This document shows, piece after piece, positions 59,375 to 64,000 of a DNA stretch of 64,000 nucleotides. Position 1 is the stretch's first letter. Each line of letters starts with the position of its first letter. The DNA comes from Oscillatoriales cyanobacterium USR001. GTDB taxonomy: Bacteria; Cyanobacteriota; Cyanobacteriia; Cyanobacteriales; Microcoleaceae. Under the pieces are notes generated by a model. It was not told the DNA's origin, did not search any database, and saw nothing but the letters and a program-made list of their open reading frames with translations. The translations under genes and the position numbers were made by a program. The stretch is from contig MBRE01000044.1 in assembly GCA_001698425.1 (NCBI GenBank), positions 1 through 64,000 of the forward strand, given 5' to 3'.

Positions 59375-60679
59375 TTAGCCAACTTCTCGCAATATTTCTT
59401 GCAACATTTCTACAATTCGATCGATATGTTTCTGCTCAATAATCAATGGTGGTGATAACGCAATTATATCGCCAGTTGTGCGAATTAATAAACCTTTTTC
59501 AAAGCAGCGAATAAAGCAATCAAAAGCTCGTTTTCCGGGTTTACCTGCCATTGATTCTAACTCAATTCCTGCCACTAATCCCAAATTACGAACATCAATT
59601 ACCTGAGATACATCTTTGAGAGAATGAACTGCATTTTCCCAATAAGTAGCCAGATTAGCAGCGCGTTCAAATAAAGCCTCTTCTTCATAAATATTCAAAG
59701 TGGCTAAAGCCGCAGCACAAGCAACAGGATGACCAGAATAAGTATAACCATGAAACAATTCAATTGTATTTTCTGGTGCATTCATAAAAGCATCATAAAT
59801 GCCTGGTCTAACTAATACCGCTCCCATAGGAATTGTCCCATTAGTAATCCCTTTTGCCGTGCAAACTAGATCGGGTTTTACTCCGAAATATTCAGTGGCA
59901 AAACTCGCACCTAAACGACCAAACCCGGTAATTACTTCATCAAAAATCAGCAAGATTCCGTATTTATCGCAGATAGTACGGAGACGTTCTAAATAGCCTT
60001 TAGGTGGAATTAAAACTCCTGTAGAACCCGCCACAGGTTCAACAATTACTGCTGCAATTGTTGAAGCATCATGCAAAGTAACAATCTTCTCTAATTCATC
60101 AGCTAAATGCGCTCCCCATTCTGGTTGTCCGCGAGTAAAAGCATTTTTTTCAAGATTGTGAGTATGGGGTAAATGATCGACACCGTTAAGTAAACTACCA
60201 AAGAATTTACGATTAGGAGAAATACCACCTACAGAAATACCACCAAAACCTACACCATGATATCCTCGTTCTCTACCGATTAATCGTTGGCGAGTGCCTT
60301 CACCTTTAACGCGGTGATAAGCGATCGCAATTTTTAATGCAGTTTCTACTGATTCCGAACCAGAATTAGTAAAGAAAACATGGTCAAAATTACCCGAATT
60401 CATCTTTACTAAACGTTCCGCAAGTTCAAACGCCCCCGGATGTCCCATTTGAAAGGGAGGTGCATAATCAAGTTGGGATACTTGCTGAGAAATTGCTTCT
60501 ACAATCTGAGTACGACAGTGGCCTGCATTCACACACCAAAGCCCCGCAGTAGCATCTAAAATTGAGCGGTTATCATCAGTTGTAAAGTGCATATCTTTCG
60601 CTGCTACTAACATCCGAGGTTTAGCTTTAAACTGACGGTTAGCAGTAAATGGCATCCAATAAGGTTCGAGGTTAGTCAT
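59375..60679 (-). CDS. Class III aminotransferase (omega-amino acid:pyruvate type)
   Basis: The 434-residue PLP enzyme has YWMPFTANRQFKAKPRML at the N-terminus, FFTNSGSESVETALKIA (cofactor phosphate), YHGVGFGGISVGG and IFDEVITGFGRLG with the pyridine-binding Asp. The PLP Lys is in VCTAKGITNGTIPMGAV. This pattern fits omega-amino acid (beta-alanine)-pyruvate transaminases. The amino donor in this organism is not known. It lies upstream of the tRNA array on the same strand, without an evident link. Confidence 0.92.
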   Translation of the reverse strand: MTNLEPYWMPFTANRQFKAKPRMLVAAKDMHFTTDDNRSILDATAGLWCVNAGHCRTQIVEAISQQVSQLDYAPPFQMGHPGAFELAERLVKMNSGNFDHVFFTNSGSESVETALKIAIAYHRVKGEGTRQRLIGRERGYHGVGFGGISVGGISPNRKFFGSLLNGVDHLPHTHNLEKNAFTRGQPEWGAHLADELEKIVTLHDASTIAAVIVEPVAGSTGVLIPPKGYLERLRTICDKYGILLIFDEVITGFGRLGASFATEYFGVKPDLVCTAKGITNGTIPMGAVLVRPGIYDAFMNAPENTIELFHGYTYSGHPVACAAALATLNIYEEEALFERAANLATYWENAVHSLKDVSQVIDVRNLGLVAGIELESMAGKPGKRAFDCFIRCFEKGLLIRTTGDIIALSPPLIIEQKHIDRIVEMLQEILREVG

Positions 60680-60772
60680 AAATTAGAAGGAAGAAGGAAG
60701 AGGGAAGAAGGAAGAGATATCTTCGGCTTCGCTCAGGTTTTGACATTTTAAGTTTACCAAATATTAGGAATT

Positions 60773-62608
60773 TTAGCCGATCGGGATTTCAATGATAAAT
60801 TCAGTCCCCTGACCTAGTTCTGAAAGACACTGCAAAATTCCCCCATGTTTTTCTACTACAATTTTGTAACTTAAAGAAAGTCCTAAACCTGTTCCTTTAC
60901 CCACAGGTTTAGTAGTGAAAAAAGGGTCAAATGCTTTGTTTTTAACTTCCCCCGACATTCCCGGTCCATTATCTTTAATTTTAATAATTATACGGGATGT
61001 TTCTTTGGCTAATTGAGTACAAATCGCGATCGTAGGACAGAAAAGCTCAGAACTGCCTTGTTTATTACATTCTTCAAGAGCATCGATCGCATTTGATAAA
61101 ATATTCATAAACACTTGATTAAGTTGTCCTGCATAACATTCTATCTTAGGTAAGTCGCCATAGTCTTTAACAACATTAATTTCTGAACTGCCAGCTTTAC
61201 CCTTCAATCTATGCTGTAAAATCATTAAGGTACTATCAATACCTTCGTGAATATCAACTTGTTTCATCTCTGATTCATCGTGGCGAGAAAAATTCCGCAA
61301 ACTCAAAACTATTTGGCGAATTCGATTGGTACCTATATTCATCGAAGCCAGCATTTTTGGCAAATCTTCCGCAATAAAATTCAGATCGATATCTTCAACT
61401 AAATCTTCAATTTCTCGCCCAGGATTGGGATATTTTTCCTGATATAATAGGAGTAAATTTAACAAATCTTGAGTGTATTTACTAGCATAGCTAAGATTGC
61501 CATGAATAAAATTAATAGGATTATTAATTTCGTGAGCGACACCAGCCACCATTTGTCCTAAACCTGACATTTTTTCCGTCTGAATTAGTTGAGATTGAGT
61601 TTGTTTTAACTCAAATAAAGTTTTCCCCAATTGCTCGGCTTTATTTTCTAATATGCGAAGTAAATAAACTCCTACTACTAACATTGCCGCCGCACCTAAA
61701 CCAACTAGAATAATTCCCAATGCTAGTTGATTTGCTGGCGCAAAAGCCTCATCTTGTTGTATCTCTGCTAATAATGCGAGATTTCGCTTGTCAAGCCAGC
61801 GATAAACACCAATTACCGGTACTCCATAATGATTTAAGTAAAATCCAGAGCTATCTATACCTTTAGTCGCTTCATCAATCCCGTAACTGCGAACATCTTC
61901 CAAAAATTCCTGTTTTCCTGAGTTACCTCCTGATATAAAGCTATTTCTAGCAGCAAAATTGCCTACTAAATAAGTTTGACCAGTCTGACCTAAACCAGTG
62001 CGATCGCGAATAATTTTATCGATCCTTTCTAAACTTAAATTAGTTGCTACAAAGCCGATTATTTTACCTTTTTCATTAGGTATTGGAATAGCCAAGGTAC
62101 TCATTGGCTTTCCTGTTACTGGCGAAGGGTAAAAAGCTGGAACTAATTCGCTATTTTTAGCAATTTGGGTAAAATTCGATAAATTTTCGTAACTTCCTTC
62201 GCGGTTTTTTTGATTGGAAAAGATGATCTTACCGCCATTATTTAGGATAAAAATTTCTGTTAAGTTAAGTTGGCTGATAACTACTTTATCCAAATATTTA
62301 CTCAAAGTGTTGTAAGCTAAACTATATTCTGGTTCCGCTTTTTTACGAGTCAACAAATTATTAATATTGTTTTGGAATTCCGCAGACTGATTAATCAACA
62401 AAAAAGCCTGTCGCTGATCTTCAAACCAGCGATCTAGTTCACCTTCTTTGAGGATTGCAGAAATACTTAACTGATTAAAAACAAGTCGCTCTAAGTTGGA
62501 TCTAGTTTTAGCCCAAGCAATATATCCTACAACTCCTACTGTCATTAGAGACATGAATAAGAAAAGGGTAGAAAGCTTGACAGTCAAGCTTTTCTGCCAA
62601 AATTTCAT
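60773..62608 (-). CDS. Membrane sensor histidine kinase with Cache-type sensor
   Basis: The 611-residue kinase has a transmembrane helix at about 15-34 (LFLFMSLMTVGVVGYIAWAK). An extracytoplasmic Cache-like sensor domain (to about 290) and a second helix (LALGIILVGLGAAAMLVVGV) follow. A coiled coil, the H-box VAGVAHEINNPINFIHGN (phospho-His near 358) and the HATPase domain come next. The latter has NILSNAIDAL (N box), IKDNGPGMS (G1), FDPFFTTKPVGKGTGLGLSL (F and G2). Full length. No response regulator is adjacent, so the partner is unknown. MITE B copy 3 lies just upstream. Confidence 0.92.
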   Translation of the reverse strand: MKFWQKSLTVKLSTLFLFMSLMTVGVVGYIAWAKTRSNLERLVFNQLSISAILKEGELDRWFEDQRQAFLLINQSAEFQNNINNLLTRKKAEPEYSLAYNTLSKYLDKVVISQLNLTEIFILNNGGKIIFSNQKNREGSYENLSNFTQIAKNSELVPAFYPSPVTGKPMSTLAIPIPNEKGKIIGFVATNLSLERIDKIIRDRTGLGQTGQTYLVGNFAARNSFISGGNSGKQEFLEDVRSYGIDEATKGIDSSGFYLNHYGVPVIGVYRWLDKRNLALLAEIQQDEAFAPANQLALGIILVGLGAAAMLVVGVYLLRILENKAEQLGKTLFELKQTQSQLIQTEKMSGLGQMVAGVAHEINNPINFIHGNLSYASKYTQDLLNLLLLYQEKYPNPGREIEDLVEDIDLNFIAEDLPKMLASMNIGTNRIRQIVLSLRNFSRHDESEMKQVDIHEGIDSTLMILQHRLKGKAGSSEINVVKDYGDLPKIECYAGQLNQVFMNILSNAIDALEECNKQGSSELFCPTIAICTQLAKETSRIIIKIKDNGPGMSGEVKNKAFDPFFTTKPVGKGTGLGLSLSYKIVVEKHGGILQCLSELGQGTEFIIEIPIG

Positions 62609-62640
62609 GTTTTTTACTCCCAGTTATATAGTCAGAGCAT

Positions 62641-62761
62641 GGGAGCATCCCGATTTTGTGGGGGCGAAGCATTCCGGCAGATAAGTTATTGGTTAAAACG
62701 AGAGATTTACTGCGGTCATGCTTCGCCCCTACGGATATATTTGCAAATTCGGGATGCTCCC
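62641..62761. mobile_element. MITE-like repeat B, copy 3 (complete, with target duplication)
   Basis: 121 bp, same orientation as the copy at 53078. Ends GGGAGCATCCCGA and TCGGGATGCTCCC are a perfect 13-bp inverted repeat. Flanked by CAGAGCAT at 62633-62640 and 62762-62769, an 8-bp target duplication. Confidence 0.92.
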
Positions 62762-62833
62762 CAGAGCATTTTACGCTTGTGAGTGAGTAGTAATCGTAAC
62801 TTGCCACCGTTTTTTTAATGCCTAAATGCACTC

Positions 62834-64000
62834 CTATTTCCACTCAGAGAAAATCTTTTTAATTTTCGCGATCGCTTCATCAGCAGCTTGTTCTGGTGAT
62901 AAATTATCTTTCAGAATACGATTGAGAGTTTGTCCCCAAACATTTTCTTGCTGCACTTTAACATACGCAGGATTCAATACAGGATAAAAAGGGCGAGTTT
63001 CCCGCTCCGTAAATTGTTTGAGCGCTACTGGTAAATGAGGATCTTTAGGATTATTCCAGAAAGGAGCCTTCATTAATTGTGGCATAACTGGGAACCATCG
63101 CCCTGCGGAATTCTCAATAAACGTTCCTAGATTTTCCGGCTCCACCAGAAAAGATAGAAATTCTTTAGCCTCTTTCTGATGTTTGGATGATGTAAAAATC
63201 ACTGCCTGCTTAACAGCAGCTAAGTATTTATTTGGTTTGCCATCAGGTTGATTGGGAAACTCCATCGTCCCGATTCGATCGTAATAAAGCTCTCGATCTT
63301 GGTTTTGAGAAGTGGGAATTGACAAGCTAGGATTAGCTGTCATTATCACGGATTTATTCAGGAAGTTTACGTTATTATCTGTATTTTGCCAACTTAAAGC
63401 AGGCGGTGGAACGTATCCATCTTTATAAAGCTTTGCACACCAATCTAAAACTTTAATAATTCCCTGTTTTGTGTCTGGAGAATCTAACAAAAGCTTACCT
63501 TTTTCATCTAATAATTTTATATGATAAGCTTCTAAGAATTGCTCAAACATAAAGTAAGTATCTGAAGCTCCTGGAGACATTGGCAAACCCATAGCATAAA
63601 TATTTTGCTGCCCTTTTTGGCGTAGTTTATCCTGAGCTTCTTTCCAGAAATTCCAGAAACCATCCCAATCTTTGGGGATATCTTTTTCACTAAGTCCAAT
63701 TTCTTTTAGTAAGTCGCGCCAATAAGAGATGTGGATTGTTTGCTGCTCAATTGGCACTGCATAGTAGCTGCGTTTCTTATCTACATTGTTGTAAAAATAT
63801 ACAGATTCTAAGGCATTAGGCGTGTAGAGTTTTTTAATCGGTGCTATGATATCAGAAACATCAACTAATTTTCCTTCCCAAGCCCAGCCAGGACTCCAAT
63901 TAATATCTGTTAGATAAGCGAAGAAAATATCTGGTAAAATATTACTACTAACAGCTTTTTCTGTTTGCTGGATGATATTCGCATCGGTAATAAAAGTCAA
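62834..64000 (-). CDS. ABC transporter substrate-binding protein (partial, start outside window)
   Basis: The visible 388 residues are the C-terminal part of a family 1 extracellular solute-binding protein of the carbohydrate type. Evidence: YYAVPIEQQTIHISYWRDLL, KEIGLSEKDIPKDWDGFWNF, NKYLAAVKQAVIFTSSKHQK and EAKEFLSFLVEPENLGTF. The signal peptide and N-terminal strands lie beyond the window edge. Function in sugar (or related compound) uptake is inferred from the family; permease genes are not in the window. Confidence 0.88.
   Translation of the reverse strand: MTFITDANIIQQTEKAVSSNILPDIFFAYLTDINWSPGWAWEGKLVDVSDIIAPIKKLYTPNALESVYFYNNVDKKRSYYAVPIEQQTIHISYWRDLLKEIGLSEKDIPKDWDGFWNFWKEAQDKLRQKGQQNIYAMGLPMSPGASDTYFMFEQFLEAYHIKLLDEKGKLLLDSPDTKQGIIKVLDWCAKLYKDGYVPPPALSWQNTDNNVNFLNKSVIMTANPSLSIPTSQNQDRELYYDRIGTMEFPNQPDGKPNKYLAAVKQAVIFTSSKHQKEAKEFLSFLVEPENLGTFIENSAGRWFPVMPQLMKAPFWNNPKDPHLPVALKQFTERETRPFYPVLNPAYVKVQQENVWGQTLNRILKDNLSPEQAADEAIAKIKKIFSEWK

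Overview
The window comes from a cyanobacterium. HIP1 palindromes (GCGATCGC) are scattered everywhere, heptameric short tandem repeats fill many intergenic gaps, and there are photosynthesis and pigment genes (psaK, chlP, crtR, an nblR-like regulator). The GC content looks moderate. No species can be named from sequence alone.

Layout. 1-19 kb is mostly core genome: trpF-sfsA, psaK, a flavoprotein, a padR-adaptor-RND efflux operon, TPR protein, thiL, a Ser/Thr kinase, an EAL protein, chlP, small unknowns, a GIY-YIG protein and crtR. 19.2-27.7 kb is accessory: a PEP-CTERM protein, an M50 peptidase flanked by two copies of a small repeat, a large S8 peptidase whose reading frame is broken at a T7 run, a toxin-like/immunity-like small gene pair, a truncated copy of the second gene, a decayed secreted-protein gene and a retropepsin-like protein. 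27.7-32.4 kb is a TetR-controlled DevBCA-type exporter with a clear promoter/operator. 32.5-52.9 kb returns to core functions (UPF0182, NblR-like, DUF192, gatA, sulfate-binding protein, Ski2-like helicase, pfkA). Mixed in are cyanobacterial small-gene pairs (DUF6887/6888, xisH/xisI, Uma2, DUF5678/retropepsin) and a methyltransferase-HIT fusion lacking the catalytic His.

The most remarkable region is 53.8-59.1 kb on the minus strand: a tRNA array of about 29 genes covering 19 amino acids (no Val found). It is preceded by a TTGACA-N17-TAGTAT promoter and a leader resembling the boxA-bearing spacers of rRNA operons. The array is interrupted by HNH and retropepsin genes, one of them a chimera. 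Inside it, at 54292-54535, is a structured RNA unit carrying two pieces of 23S rRNA: the sarcin-ricin loop (AGTACGAGAGGA in a 6-bp stem) followed by the GTPase-associated centre (L11-binding domain). The two are in reversed order relative to 23S and are closed by long complementary ends. I know of no described RNA of this kind. With the tRNAs it would supply decoys for both the factor-binding centre and the tRNA substrates of the ribosome. Several tRNAs are also odd: three Leu anticodons on short-variable-arm bodies, a Gly tRNA with an unpaired acceptor, and an Asp-like tRNA with a 10-nt anticodon loop.

The window ends with an aminotransferase, a sensor kinase and a partial solute-binding protein. 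Three MITE-like families are present; one has 13-bp terminal inverted repeats and 8-bp target duplications.
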